Positions 8,542 to 17,600 are shown, counted from the stretch's first letter. The stretch is DNA of 64,000 nucleotides from Pseudomonas sp. IPO3778 (GCF_013386825.1 NZ_JACARC010000034.1:162032-226031), one strand, 5' to 3'. The notes: a model not told the origin generated them from the sequence alone. Made by a program: numbers and translations.

Positions 8542-9000
8542 ATGTCCAACCCGCAAAACGCACATCGGCTGCGTATAGGCCGCTATTCAGAATCAGGGCG
8601 CATTTACCTGCTCACTGCCGTCACACATCAACGATAGCGGGTCTTCCAGGACTGGCGCCTTGGCCGCCTGCTTGTTCGCGAATTCAGAAAGGCTCAGGAC
8701 GACGGCGAGGCGACGTCGCTGGCCTGGGTGGTAATGCCGGACCATTTCCATTGGCTGGTTGAATTGCACAATGGTGATTTGCCGAGACTGATGCGGATGA
8801 CCAAGTCGCGAAGTGCCCACGCCATTAACAACGCGAGGAGTTGCCACGGGACACTTTGGCAAAAGGGCTACTTTGACCGAGCGCTGCGTCGGGAGGACGA
8901 CCTGAAGACGATGGCTCGTTACATCGTTGCCAATCCCTTGCGGGCGGGTTTGGTGGAGCATATCGGCCAGTACCCGCTATGGGACGCCATCTGGCTCTGA
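8542..9000 (+). pseudogene. REP-associated tyrosine transposase (RAYT), split by a nonsense codon
   Basis: The frame opens at 8542 after GAAGGA with MSNPQNAHRLRIGRYSESGR and reads IYLLTAVTHQR before a TAG at 8635-8637. The same frame then continues RVFQDWRLGRLLVREF, the metal-binding HUH-like segment VVMPDHFHWLVEL and the conserved tyrosine block ARYIVANPLRAGLVEH, to a normal stop at 9000. Read through, the protein would be about 152 residues, the usual RAYT size. A single change, CAG to TAG, would explain the break, giving HQRQRVF. RAYTs are Y1/HUH nucleases that mobilise REPINs; this copy lies between two REPINs of the class it presumably served. A shorter product from the internal GTG or ATG near 8725 would lack the N-terminus. 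Confidence 0.9.
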
Positions 9001-9011
9001 CCCACCCTCCA

Positions 9012-9114
9012 CTGTAGGAGCGAGCTTGCTCGCGAAAAACCAACAGGCGACGCGGGCCACCTGATAGCGCTGCGTTATCGTTGACGTTTTTCGCGAGCAA
9101 GCTCGCTCCTACAG
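9012..9114. repeat. REPIN, TGTAGGAGCGAGCTTGCTCGCGAA class
   Basis: This inverted doublet follows the RAYT stop by 11 bp. Arms are perfect and the interior is shared with the copies at 6924 and 8345, so three members of one family lie within 2.2 kb around the transposase relic. Confidence 0.95.
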
Positions 9115-9372
9115 TCCCCCGCACGTCCCGTAGCCGCTATCTTCACGGTTTCGGCCATTCCCTCCGGCCGCCAGCGGTGTAGAATCGGACCTATTCATCG
9201 CCAGTCATCCCCCGGCGGGTTTATGAGCTCAAGGCCAAGGCGCACGGTGATCCCGCAGCGTTTGAGGCAACTTCCGGACACACGGCCATTTCTGAGTGTT
9301 CCAGACGTCAATAGAAGCTCACTTCCCCTTTAGCACCTGATTAGCACCTGATTAGCCGCCCGGAGAGCTCCA
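9115..9372 (+). promoter_or_regulatory. ilvD upstream region with an 11 bp tandem repeat
   Basis: No gene is visible here. TGTAGAAT at 9178-9185 could be an extended -10 box with no good -35 partner. Just before the ribosome site GGAGAGCTCC, the 11-mer TAGCACCTGAT occurs twice head to tail at 9331-9341 and 9342-9352. A repeat period of 11 bp places both copies on one helix face, so a protein site is possible, though chance duplication cannot be excluded. I see no leucine- or valine-rich leader peptide of the attenuator kind. Confidence 0.4.
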
Positions 9373-11214
9373 ATGCCCGATTACCGCTCGAAAACATCCA
9401 CCCACGGCCGCAACATGGCCGGCGCCCGCGCTCTGTGGCGCGCCACGGGGATGAAAGATGACGACTTCAAGAAGCCGATCATCGCGATTGCCAACTCGTT
9501 CACCCAGTTCGTACCCGGCCATGTCCACCTCAAGGACCTGGGGCAACTGGTCGCCCGCGAGATCGAACGCGCCGGCGGTGTTGCGAAAGAATTCAACACC
9601 ATCGCCGTGGACGACGGCATCGCCATGGGTCATGACGGCATGCTGTATTCCCTGCCGAGCCGCGAGATCATCGCCGACTCCGTGGAATACATGGTCAACG
9701 CCCACTGCGCCGACGCCATTGTGTGCATCTCCAACTGCGACAAGATCACCCCCGGCATGCTGATGGCCGCCCTGCGCCTGAATATCCCGGTGATCTTCGT
9801 CTCCGGCGGCCCGATGGAAGCCGGCAAGACCAAACTCGCCTCCCACGGCCTCGACCTGGTGGACGCCATGGTCATCGCCGCCGATTCCAGCGCTTCTGAC
9901 GAGAAGGTCGCGGAATACGAGCGCAGCGCCTGCCCGACCTGCGGTTCGTGCTCCGGCATGTTCACCGCCAACTCGATGAACTGCCTGGTAGAAGCCCTGG
10001 GCCTGGCGTTGCCGGGCAACGGCTCGACACTGGCCACCCACAGCGACCGCGAGCAGCTGTTCCTGCAGGCCGGCCGCACCATCGTCGAGCTGTGCAAGCG
10101 TTACTACACCGAGAACGATGAGTCGGTGTTGCCGCGCAACATCGCCAATTTCAAGGCGTTCGAAAACGCCATGACCCTGGACATCGCCATGGGCGGTTCC
10201 ACCAATACCATCCTGCACTTGCTGGCCGCCGCACAAGAAGCCGAGATCGACTTCGACCTGCGGGACATCGACCGCCTGTCCCGTCACGTGCCGCAACTGT
10301 GCAAAGTCGCGCCGAACATCCAGAAGTACCACATGGAAGACGTGCACCGCGCCGGCGGGATCTTCTCGATCCTCGGTTCGCTGGCTCGTGGTGGTTTGCT
10401 GCACACCGACCTGCCGACCGTGCACAGCAAATCCCTGGCTGAAGGCATCGCCAAGTGGGACATCACCCAGACCACCGACGAAGCCGTGCATCACTTCTTC
10501 AAGGCAGGCCCGGCCGGCATCCCGACGCAGACCGCGTTCAGCCAGTCGACCCGTTGGGACACCCTCGACGACGACCGTGAAAACGGCTGCATCCGCAGTG
10601 TCGAGCACGCCTACTCCCAAGAAGGCGGCCTGGCCGTGCTGTACGGCAACATCGCCCTCGATGGCTGCGTGGTGAAAACCGCCGGTGTCGACGAGTCGAT
10701 CCACGTGTTCGAAGGCCGCGCCAAGATCTACGAAAGCCAGGACAGCTCGGTACGTGGCATCCTCGCGGACGAAGTGAAGGAAGGCGACATCGTCATCATC
10801 CGTTACGAAGGCCCGAAAGGCGGCCCGGGCATGCAGGAAATGCTCTACCCGACGTCGTACCTGAAATCCAAGGGCCTGGGCAAAGCCTGCGCCTTGCTGA
10901 CCGACGGCCGTTTCTCCGGCGGTACGTCGGGCCTGTCCATCGGCCACGCTTCGCCGGAAGCCGCTGCCGGCGGCGCCATCGGCCTGGTGCAGGATGGCGA
11001 CAAGGTGCTGATCGACATTCCGAACCGCTCGATCAACCTGTTGATCAGCGACGAAGAACTGGCGGCACGCCGGGTTGAGCAAGACAAGAAAGGCTGGAAG
11101 CCGGTGGAAAAGCGTCCGCGCAAAGTCACTACCGCGTTGAAGGCTTACGCCCTGCTGGCCACCAGTGCCGACAAGGGTGCAGTGCGTAACAAGGCAATGC
11201 TGGACGGCCTGTAA
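9373..11214 (+). CDS. ilvD: Dihydroxy-acid dehydratase
   Basis: 613 residues, matching the E. coli IlvD type. It dehydrates 2,3-dihydroxyisovalerate and 2,3-dihydroxy-3-methylvalerate to the keto acids that precede valine, leucine and isoleucine. The iron-sulphur ligands are seen in NCDKITPGM and CPTCGSCSGMFTANSMNC, and the C-terminal GRFSGGTSGLSIGHASPEAA is a family hallmark. It is transcribed alone and closed by a strong terminator. Because pentonate dehydratases share this fold I considered that role, but the N-terminus (MPDYRSKTSTHGRNMAGARALWRATGMK) is that of the biosynthetic enzyme. Confidence 0.96.
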   Translation: MPDYRSKTSTHGRNMAGARALWRATGMKDDDFKKPIIAIANSFTQFVPGHVHLKDLGQLVAREIERAGGVAKEFNTIAVDDGIAMGHDGMLYSLPSREIIADSVEYMVNAHCADAIVCISNCDKITPGMLMAALRLNIPVIFVSGGPMEAGKTKLASHGLDLVDAMVIAADSSASDEKVAEYERSACPTCGSCSGMFTANSMNCLVEALGLALPGNGSTLATHSDREQLFLQAGRTIVELCKRYYTENDESVLPRNIANFKAFENAMTLDIAMGGSTNTILHLLAAAQEAEIDFDLRDIDRLSRHVPQLCKVAPNIQKYHMEDVHRAGGIFSILGSLARGGLLHTDLPTVHSKSLAEGIAKWDITQTTDEAVHHFFKAGPAGIPTQTAFSQSTRWDTLDDDRENGCIRSVEHAYSQEGGLAVLYGNIALDGCVVKTAGVDESIHVFEGRAKIYESQDSSVRGILADEVKEGDIVIIRYEGPKGGPGMQEMLYPTSYLKSKGLGKACALLTDGRFSGGTSGLSIGHASPEAAAGGAIGLVQDGDKVLIDIPNRSINLLISDEELAARRVEQDKKGWKPVEKRPRKVTTALKAYALLATSADKGAVRNKAMLDGL

Positions 11215-11225
11215 GCCTCGCCCAT

Positions 11226-11257
11226 AAAAATGCCCCGCCAGGTGCGGGGCATTTTTT
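11226..11257 (+). terminator. Rho-independent terminator of ilvD
   Basis: An A-rich lead, the stem AATGCCCCGC with loop CAGGT and its complement GCGGGGCATT, then a run of T residues, 11 bp after the ilvD stop. Confidence 0.92.
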
Positions 11258-11296
11258 TGCCTGGAGAAAATCCCCAGAAGCGCAGGAGATCAAAAA

Positions 11297-11386
11297 TGTG
11301 GGAGCTGGCTTGCCTGCGATAGCAATCTGTCAGTTGATGCATCTGCCGACTGACACTCCGCTATCGCAGGCAAGCCAGCTCCCACA
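11297..11386. repeat. REP doublet, GGGAGCTGGCTTGCCTGCGAT class
   Basis: Inverted arms TGTGGGAGCTGGCTTGCCTG and complement, separated by about 40 bp, between the convergent ends of ilvD and the phosphatase gene. This class also occurs at 58202 and 60318. Confidence 0.93.
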
Positions 11387-11412
11387 CTGACCGCGTTTCG
11401 ACTTAAGAGGCC

Positions 11413-12471
11413 TTACTGAATCTCGTCCGGCTTGACGATCACCCAGTTTTTATCCGCCGTCACCGGCAACCCTTCCTTGGCCTGGGCCGCCGCGTGCTTG
11501 GCGATCATGCCGTTCAACTGGGTCATGTATTTATCCTTGCGGTTGATCCACAGGTGGATGCCGCCCTTGGACACGTCCACATCGTGGAACAGCATGTAGC
11601 CGTCACTGGTCGGGGTGTCGCCACCGACGATCACCGGTTTCTTCCATTCATCAATGTAAGTCAGGATCGCCGCATGCTTGCCGGCCATCCAGGTCGCCGG
11701 GGTCCACAGGTACGGGGTCAGTTCCAGGCCGAGGTTGGCTTTCTCGTCATACTTACCGGCGGTGATCTGTTTGCGGGCAGTGGTCAGCTCGCCGGTCTTG
11801 CGGTCTTTCAGCAAGGTGCTCACGCCAATGACGTTCTCGGGTTTGACGTTGTAGCCGTACTTCGGATCAGCCGCGACCATGCGCACCAGTTCCTCGGACG
11901 CGGCGGTCATCACGTACACCTCGATGCCGTTTTCCATCAGCTTGTTGAACAGTTCAGCCTGGCCGGTGAAGACTTTCGGCGGCTGCACGTCCATGTTCTT
12001 GACCACGTCACCGTCGTAGTAGGTGACCGGCACCGGCTTGCCCGACGCCATCATCTCGTCGACATAGCCTTTGAGTTCCTTGAGGGTGAAGCCGGAGAAA
12101 ATCTGCGCGACCCATGGGTAGCAGACCATGTCGTCGACTTCGCAGAGGCGGTAGTAGTAGCTGAACAGGCTTTCCTTGTGGTCGGCGGTGTCTTTGAACG
12201 GAATCAGCTTCAGGGAAGGGTCCATGGTGTCGCGGGTGATCAGGCCCTTGTTTTCCAGGTACGGCAGCAGCGACTCTTCAAGGTCGTAGCGGTAACTGGT
12301 GTTGTCCATGTCGAACACCGCGAAGTTGCCCTTGTTGGCATTGGCAGCAATCATCGTGTCCAGTTGCTTGGCGGCAGCCGCCGGCCAGTGTTTCAACTCG
12401 GTGGCGGCAAAGGCCTGGCTCGCAAGGCCCAGGCACAGCGCGGCGGCAAACAGTTTCGGCGCTAGCTTCAT
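11413..12471 (-). CDS. pchP: Phosphorylcholine phosphatase, periplasmic HAD family
   Basis: 352 residues from the ATG at 12471; GGGAGA lies eight bases upstream, so this start fits better than the ATG two codons earlier. A Sec signal ends near ASQAFA. The HAD nucleophile motif FDMDNTSYRYD follows at about residue 53, and VMTAASEELVRMV gives the second motif. P. aeruginosa PchP, which I recall as a protein of this size and layout, releases choline from phosphorylcholine in the periplasm, feeding choline and glycine betaine catabolism. Substrate is inferred from family resemblance. Confidence 0.82.
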   Translation of the reverse strand: MKLAPKLFAAALCLGLASQAFAATELKHWPAAAAKQLDTMIAANANKGNFAVFDMDNTSYRYDLEESLLPYLENKGLITRDTMDPSLKLIPFKDTADHKESLFSYYYRLCEVDDMVCYPWVAQIFSGFTLKELKGYVDEMMASGKPVPVTYYDGDVVKNMDVQPPKVFTGQAELFNKLMENGIEVYVMTAASEELVRMVAADPKYGYNVKPENVIGVSTLLKDRKTGELTTARKQITAGKYDEKANLGLELTPYLWTPATWMAGKHAAILTYIDEWKKPVIVGGDTPTSDGYMLFHDVDVSKGGIHLWINRKDKYMTQLNGMIAKHAAAQAKEGLPVTADKNWVIVKPDEIQ

Positions 12472-12712
12472 GTGCATTTTCTCCCTGAGTGAAAGACATC
12501 GACGCTAACAAATCTGTGTGACAGTTATCGCCCGAGCGCGACCGCTTTCGTCGTGATCGCGCCAACGGCATACGCCTGGACGTCATTGGCTTATTCCAAA
12601 AACGACAGTCACCATTCCATAAAGGTATTAAATCAATATATTTCAAGCTGTTAGCATTTCCGGTTCGCAATCGCAGGCTCACGCGATTGGCTGCTTTCTC
12701 AACGGAGCTTCA
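12472..12712. promoter_or_regulatory. Divergent control region between pchP and the cystine symporter
   Basis: 241 bp, AT-rich in the part near the symporter. ATTCCATAAAGGTATTAAAT near 12615-12634 resembles the TTATTCC/ATAAAG half-sites bound by CysB in sulphur-regulated promoters, which would suit a cystine importer. The resemblance is loose and is offered as a lead only. Confidence 0.35.
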
Positions 12713-14104
12713 ATGAATCTGCCCCTGATTCTCAATTTACTGGTGTTCGTGGCCCTGTTGCTGGGCCTGGCACAAACCCGCCGAACCCACTGGAGCCTCG
12801 CCAAGAAGGTGTTGTTTGCGCTGGTACTCGGCGTGATCTTCGGTGTGGTGCTGCACGCGATTTATGGTGCCGGCAACCCGGTGCTCAAGGCCTCGATCGG
12901 CTGGTTCGACCTGGTCGGCAACGGTTACGTGCAGTTGCTGCAAATGATCGTGATCCCGCTGGTGTTCGCCTCGATCCTCAGCGCCGTGGCCCGCCTGCAT
13001 AACGCCTCGTCCCTGGGTAAGATCAGCTTCCTGACCATCGGCACGCTGCTGTTCACCACGGCGATTGCGGCGCTGATTGGTATTGGCCTGACCAACCTAT
13101 TCGGCCTCACCGCCGAAGGCCTGGTAGCCGGCACCCAGGAAATGGCGCGCCTGCAAGTGATCCAGAGTGATTACGCGGGCAAGGTGGCCGACCTGAATAT
13201 CCCGCAACTGCTGCTGTCGTTCATCCCGCAGAACCCGTTCGCCGACCTGGCCCGGGCCAAGCCGACGTCGATTATCAGCGTGGTGATCTTCGCCGCATTC
13301 CTCGGGGTTGCCGCGCTGCAGTTGCTCAAGGATGACGTGGAAAAAGGCCAGAAAGTCCTCAACGCCATCGACACCCTGCAAGCCTGGGTGATGCGCCTGG
13401 TGCGCCTGGTGATGAAGCTGACCCCTTACGGCGTATTGGCGCTGATGACCAAGGTGGTCGCCGGCTCCAACCTGCAAGACATCATCAAGCTCGGCAGTTT
13501 TGTGGTGGTGTCGTACCTGGCCCTGGGCCTGATGTTTGTGGTGCATGGCCTGCTGCTGTCCCTGGCCGGGATCAACCCGTTGCGGTTCTTCCGCAAGGTC
13601 TGGCCGGTGCTGACGTTTGCCTTCACCAGCCGCTCCAGCGCCGCGAGTATTCCGCTGAGCATTGAAGCGCAAACCCGTCGCCTGGGCATCCCGCAGTCCA
13701 TCGCCGGCTTTGCCGCCTCGTTTGGCGCAACGATTGGCCAGAACGGTTGCGCGGGTCTTTACCCGGCGATGCTGGCGGTGATGGTTGCGCCGACGGTGGG
13801 CATCAACCCGCTGGACCCGCTGTGGATCGCGACGCTGGTGGCGATTGTGACCTTGAGTTCTGCCGGCGTGGCGGGTGTGGGCGGCGGTGCGACATTTGCC
13901 GCGCTGATCGTGCTGCCGGCGATGGGTTTGCCGGTGTCACTGGTGGCGTTGCTGATTTCGGTTGAGCCGCTGATCGACATGGGCCGTACGGCGCTGAACG
14001 TGAACGGTTCGATGACGGCGGGGGCGATTACCAGCCAGATCATGCAGCAGACGGATAAAGAGCTGTTGAATGCGGATGAGCATGCGGAGTTGGCGCAGGC
14101 TTAA
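12713..14104 (+). CDS. Sodium-linked L-cystine symporter, TcyP/YdjN type (DAACS family)
   Basis: 463 residues with about nine hydrophobic segments of the dicarboxylate/amino acid:cation symporter fold. The N-terminal membrane block (NLPLILNLLVFVALLLGLAQ), the QLLQMIVIPLVFASILSAVARL stretch near residue 80, and the hairpin SRSSAASIPLSIEAQTRRLGIP near residue 305 followed by GATIGQNGCAGLYPAMLA match TcyP-type cystine carriers rather than glutamate carriers. It would import L-cystine across the inner membrane. It stands alone, divergent from pchP. Confidence 0.85.
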   Translation: MNLPLILNLLVFVALLLGLAQTRRTHWSLAKKVLFALVLGVIFGVVLHAIYGAGNPVLKASIGWFDLVGNGYVQLLQMIVIPLVFASILSAVARLHNASSLGKISFLTIGTLLFTTAIAALIGIGLTNLFGLTAEGLVAGTQEMARLQVIQSDYAGKVADLNIPQLLLSFIPQNPFADLARAKPTSIISVVIFAAFLGVAALQLLKDDVEKGQKVLNAIDTLQAWVMRLVRLVMKLTPYGVLALMTKVVAGSNLQDIIKLGSFVVVSYLALGLMFVVHGLLLSLAGINPLRFFRKVWPVLTFAFTSRSSAASIPLSIEAQTRRLGIPQSIAGFAASFGATIGQNGCAGLYPAMLAVMVAPTVGINPLDPLWIATLVAIVTLSSAGVAGVGGGATFAALIVLPAMGLPVSLVALLISVEPLIDMGRTALNVNGSMTAGAITSQIMQQTDKELLNADEHAELAQA

Positions 14105-14115
14105 CGGCTGAACGT

Positions 14116-14244
14116 TGTGGCGAGGGAGCTTGCTCCCGCTGGACCGGGCTGGCGCTCCAGTGCGAAGCGCTCCCAAGATTCTTGGGGCTGCTGCGCAGCC
14201 CAGCGGGAGCAAGCTCCCTCGCCACAGCAAGCTCCCTCGCCACA
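14116..14244. repeat. REP doublet with duplicated right arm, TGTGGCGAGGGAGCTTGCTC class
   Basis: The left arm TGTGGCGAGGGAGCTTGCTC pairs with GAGCAAGCTCCCTCGCCACA on the right, and the right arm is followed at once by a second copy, GCAAGCTCCCTCGCCACA. A separate inner palindrome (GGCTGCTGCGCAGCC) marks the loop. It lies between convergent genes. Confidence 0.92.
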
Positions 14245-14251
14245 TGAATTT

Positions 14252-14764
14252 TCAGGCTTTTTCCCAAACCTCAAAGTTGTACGCCGGCTTGTCACCCTCA
14301 GCCGCATTCTCGACATTCGACACCAGCGTCCACTGGTTCACATCAAACGCGGGAAACCACGCATCCCCGTCCGGGCTCAACGCCACGCGCGTCAAATACA
14401 GGCGATCCGCCTGCGCAAGCCCCTGGGCATACAACTGCGCACCGCCGATCAGCATCAGCTCATCCACGCCCTGCGCCTTGGCCCATTCCTCAGCCCGCTC
14501 CACTGCCGCATCGAGGGACGGAAAAACTTCCGCACCTTCCAGCGCAAGATCGGTCTGACGGCTAACCACAATGTTCAACCGACCCGGCAACGGTCGACCC
14601 AGGGAATCCCAGGTTTTGCGCCCCATGATGATCGGCTTGCCCAAGGTGGTGGCCTTGAAATATTTGAAATCCCCCGGCAAATGCCAGGGCATGCTGTTGT
14701 CGACGCCGATCACACGGTTTTCACCGAGGGCTGCGATCAGGCTTAAAGGGAGAGTTTTTTTCAT
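14252..14764 (-). CDS. folA: Dihydrofolate reductase
   Basis: 170 residues from the ATG at 14764. It reduces dihydrofolate to tetrahydrofolate with NADPH, supplying the cofactor used by thyA. LSLIAALGENRVIGVDNSMPWHLPGD carries the M20 loop; GRKTWDSLGRPLPGR and IGGAQLYAQ are the NADPH-binding motifs. It stands apart from thyA (26 kb away) in this window. Confidence 0.96.
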   Translation of the reverse strand: MKKTLPLSLIAALGENRVIGVDNSMPWHLPGDFKYFKATTLGKPIIMGRKTWDSLGRPLPGRLNIVVSRQTDLALEGAEVFPSLDAAVERAEEWAKAQGVDELMLIGGAQLYAQGLAQADRLYLTRVALSPDGDAWFPAFDVNQWTLVSNVENAAEGDKPAYNFEVWEKA

Positions 14765-14854
14765 GGCGACGAGAATACCAGAGCCACGCGCGGCATACCC
14801 CAACCGGCGTTCCAGCGGTTATGCTCCAGGCTCACTGGCTCAACAGGATGACGT

Positions 14855-16234
14855 GTGACTGCCCTGAATCCCCTGCAAACACTCTGGCTGACCGAAACCG
14901 TGCGCCTGCGCGAGGAACACGCGGGCGCGCTGGAAGACCAGGAAGCCAATCGCCAGGCCCGCAGCACCGGCGGTGACCTGCCCACGCGCATTCAAAACCG
15001 CGCGCTGTGGCTGGCCGAGCGCGACGGTTTGACCGTTGCCCTGACCCGCTGGCTGCAAGGCGCGCGCCTGGCGCTGATCCTGCTGGCGGCCGTCGCCATC
15101 GTCAGCGGCGCCGGCCTGGCCTTTGCTGCGCTGGGTAACGGCCTGGTGCCGGTGAATGTGTTCTGGGCCTTGGGCAGCCTGCTGGGTTTGAACCTGATCC
15201 TGTTGTTGAGCTGGGCCCTGGGCCTGCTGTTTGCCGGTGAACATGGGGCCAGCCTTGGCCGCCTGTGGTTATGGCTCAGCGAAAAACTCGCCCGGGACGC
15301 CAAGGCCGCACAACTGGCCCCCGCCCTGCTGCTGTTGCTGCAACGGCGCAAGCTCAATCGCTGGGCCGTCGGCGTGCTGGTCAACAGCCTGTGGTTGCTG
15401 GCGCTGCTCAGCGCCATGGTGATCCTGCTGACGCTGCTGGCCACCCGGCGCTATGGCTTTGTCTGGGAAACCACTATTTTGCGGGCCGACACCTTTGTCG
15501 CCGTCACCCAAACCCTCGGCGCCCTGCCCGCCTTGCTGGGCTTCAACGTGCCCACGGTCGAGATGATCCGCGCCAGTGGCGATGCCGCCCTGAATATCGA
15601 AAGTGCCCGCCAGGCCTGGGCCGCGTGGCTGGTGGGCGTGCTGCTGGTGTACGGCATCCTGCCGCGGCTGGTCCTCGCGCTGCTGTGCCTGTGGCGCTGG
15701 AAACACGGGCGCGCAGGCTTGAGCCTCGACCTCAACCTGCCCGGCTACAGCCAACTGCGGGAACGGCTGATGCCCAGCAGCGAACGGCTTGGGGTCAAAG
15801 ATGCCGCGCCCGAACAGTTGCACCACGTGACCGGCGGCGTCAGTGAACTGGAAAGCGACGGCGCCCTGCTGGTGGCCATCGAACTCGACGACCAACGCCC
15901 GTGGCCGCCGAAGCTCCCGACCAGCGTCAAGGATGCGGGCATCCTCGACAGCCGCGAATCCCGCAACAAACTACTGGAACAGCTCACCCGCTTCCCGCCC
16001 GCACGCCTGGCCATCGCCTGCGACCCACGGCGCTCGCCGGATCGCGGCAGCCTCGCACTGATCGCCGAACTGGCCCGCAGCGCCACGGCTACCCGCGTCT
16101 GGCTGCTGCAAGCGCCGGCCGGCCAAGCCCTGGATGCGGAGCGCCTGGGGGACTGGCACACAGCCCTGCAACAGCTGGAGATTCCATTCGCCGATTGCGC
16201 GCCGCTCACGTGGCTGGAGACCGGTCATGACTAA
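14855..16234 (+). CDS. DUF2868 membrane protein
   Basis: 459 residues from a GTG start. Hydrophobic segments occur near residues 70-100, 105-130, 165-200 and 260-285, with large soluble portions between and a C-terminal soluble domain of about 170 residues. The family has no established function to my knowledge. The last 8 bp overlap the start of a DUF3482 GTP-binding protein, so the two are made together. The pair likely forms a membrane complex controlled by a GTPase. Confidence 0.8.
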   Translation: MTALNPLQTLWLTETVRLREEHAGALEDQEANRQARSTGGDLPTRIQNRALWLAERDGLTVALTRWLQGARLALILLAAVAIVSGAGLAFAALGNGLVPVNVFWALGSLLGLNLILLLSWALGLLFAGEHGASLGRLWLWLSEKLARDAKAAQLAPALLLLLQRRKLNRWAVGVLVNSLWLLALLSAMVILLTLLATRRYGFVWETTILRADTFVAVTQTLGALPALLGFNVPTVEMIRASGDAALNIESARQAWAAWLVGVLLVYGILPRLVLALLCLWRWKHGRAGLSLDLNLPGYSQLRERLMPSSERLGVKDAAPEQLHHVTGGVSELESDGALLVAIELDDQRPWPPKLPTSVKDAGILDSRESRNKLLEQLTRFPPARLAIACDPRRSPDRGSLALIAELARSATATRVWLLQAPAGQALDAERLGDWHTALQQLEIPFADCAPLTWLETGHD

Positions 16235-17600
16235 GCCCCTGAAACTGGCGGTGGTGGGCCACACCAACGTCGGCAAGACCTCGTTGCTGCGCACCCTCAC
16301 GCGCGACGTAGGTTTTGGTGAAGTCTCCCATCGGCCCAGCACCACCCGGCAGGTGGAGGGCGCACGCCTGTCGGTAGACGGCGAAGCGTTGCTGGAGCTG
16401 TACGACACGCCCGGCCTGGAAGACGCCATCGCCCTGCTCGACTACCTCGAACGCCTGGACCGCCCGGGCGAACGCCTTGACGGCCCGGCACGGCTGGCGC
16501 GTTTCCTGGAAGGCAGCGAAGCCCGGCAGCGTTTCGAACAGGAAGCCAAGGTGCTGCGCCAACTGCTGGCCTCCGACGCCGGGCTGTATGTGATCGATGC
16601 CAGGGAGCCGGTGCTGGCCAAGTACCGCGACGAGCTGCAAGTGCTGGCCAGTTGCGGGAAACCGCTGCTGCCGGTGCTCAACTTTGTCAGCAGCGCCGAC
16701 CACCGCGAGCCGGACTGGCGCGAAGCCTTGGCCCGCCTCGGCCTGCACGCACTGGTGCGTTTCGACAGCGTGGCGCCGCCGGAAGACGGCGAGCGCCGCC
16801 TGTATGAAAGCCTCGCCCTGCTGCTGGAAAATTCCCGTGGGCAACTGGAGCGGCTGATCCTCGACCAAGAGGCTCAACGCCAGGCTCGCCAGCAAAGCGC
16901 TGCACGCCTGATCGCCGAACTGCTGATCGACTGCGCCGCCTGCCGGCGCAGCGTGGTCAGCGAAGCCGACGTGGAACAACACGCCATCAGTGAACTGCGC
17001 AAAGCCGTGCGCCAGCGCGAACAACGCTGCGTGGAAGCCTTGCTCAAGCTGTTCGGCTTCCGCCCCCAAGACGCCGCCGCCAGCGATTTACCGCTGCTGG
17101 ACGGGCGCTGGGGCGATGACCTGTTCAACCCCGAAACCCTCAAGCAATTGGGCGTGCGGGTCGGCGGCGGCATCGCGGCCGGCGCCGCAGCCGGTGCAGG
17201 CGTGGACTTACTGGTCGGCGGCCTGACCCTCGGCGCCGCCGCCCTCGCCGGGGCCATCGCCGGTGGCGCCCTGCAAACCGCCCGCAGCTACGGCAGCCGC
17301 CTGTTGGGCAAGATCAAGGGCCAACGCGAGCTGACCGTCGACGACAGCGTGCTGCGCCTGTTGGCCCTGCGCCAGCGGCAACTGCTCAAGGCCCTGAACC
17401 TGCGCGGCCACGCGGCGATCCACAGCATCAAGGTCGACACCCCCCAGGACAAGACCTGGCGCGAAGGCAAGCTGCCGGAAGCCCTGCACAAAGCCCGCGC
17501 CCACCCGCAATGGTCGTCCCTCAACCCCCATCCCAAGTTGAGCCAGGCCGAACGCCAGGAGCAGATCGAAGCCCTGGCCCAACGCCTGGACGAGACCTAA
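16227..17600 (+). CDS. DUF3482 GTPase-like protein
   Basis: 457 residues from the ATG at 16227 inside the end of the DUF2868 gene; a longer upstream reading was rejected because the G1 motif GHTNVGKTS (residues 11-19) should lie close to the N-terminus. DTPG of G3 is near residue 58. The usual NKxD specificity motif is not obvious; NFVSSADH stands at its expected position. The C-terminal half has a glycine- and alanine-rich zipper (GGGIAAGAAAGAGVDLLVGG and on) that may insert in membrane. Function unknown; closest frame of reference is the Era/TrmE-like GTPase class. Its last four bases overlap the convergent PhnZ-like gene. Confidence 0.8.
   Translation: MTKPLKLAVVGHTNVGKTSLLRTLTRDVGFGEVSHRPSTTRQVEGARLSVDGEALLELYDTPGLEDAIALLDYLERLDRPGERLDGPARLARFLEGSEARQRFEQEAKVLRQLLASDAGLYVIDAREPVLAKYRDELQVLASCGKPLLPVLNFVSSADHREPDWREALARLGLHALVRFDSVAPPEDGERRLYESLALLLENSRGQLERLILDQEAQRQARQQSAARLIAELLIDCAACRRSVVSEADVEQHAISELRKAVRQREQRCVEALLKLFGFRPQDAAASDLPLLDGRWGDDLFNPETLKQLGVRVGGGIAAGAAAGAGVDLLVGGLTLGAAALAGAIAGGALQTARSYGSRLLGKIKGQRELTVDDSVLRLLALRQRQLLKALNLRGHAAIHSIKVDTPQDKTWREGKLPEALHKARAHPQWSSLNPHPKLSQAERQEQIEALAQRLDET

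Noticed and set aside
9205..9330. Short open reading upstream of ilvD (RVYELKAKAHGDPAAFEATS)
   Set aside because: It has no start codon with a ribosome site and no recognisable family; it could be a gene remnant but cannot be supported.
9373..11214. ilvD as the missing pentonate dehydratase of the sugar locus
   Set aside because: The N-terminus and full set of landmarks are those of biosynthetic dihydroxy-acid dehydratase and it lies 18 kb from the locus with its own terminator.
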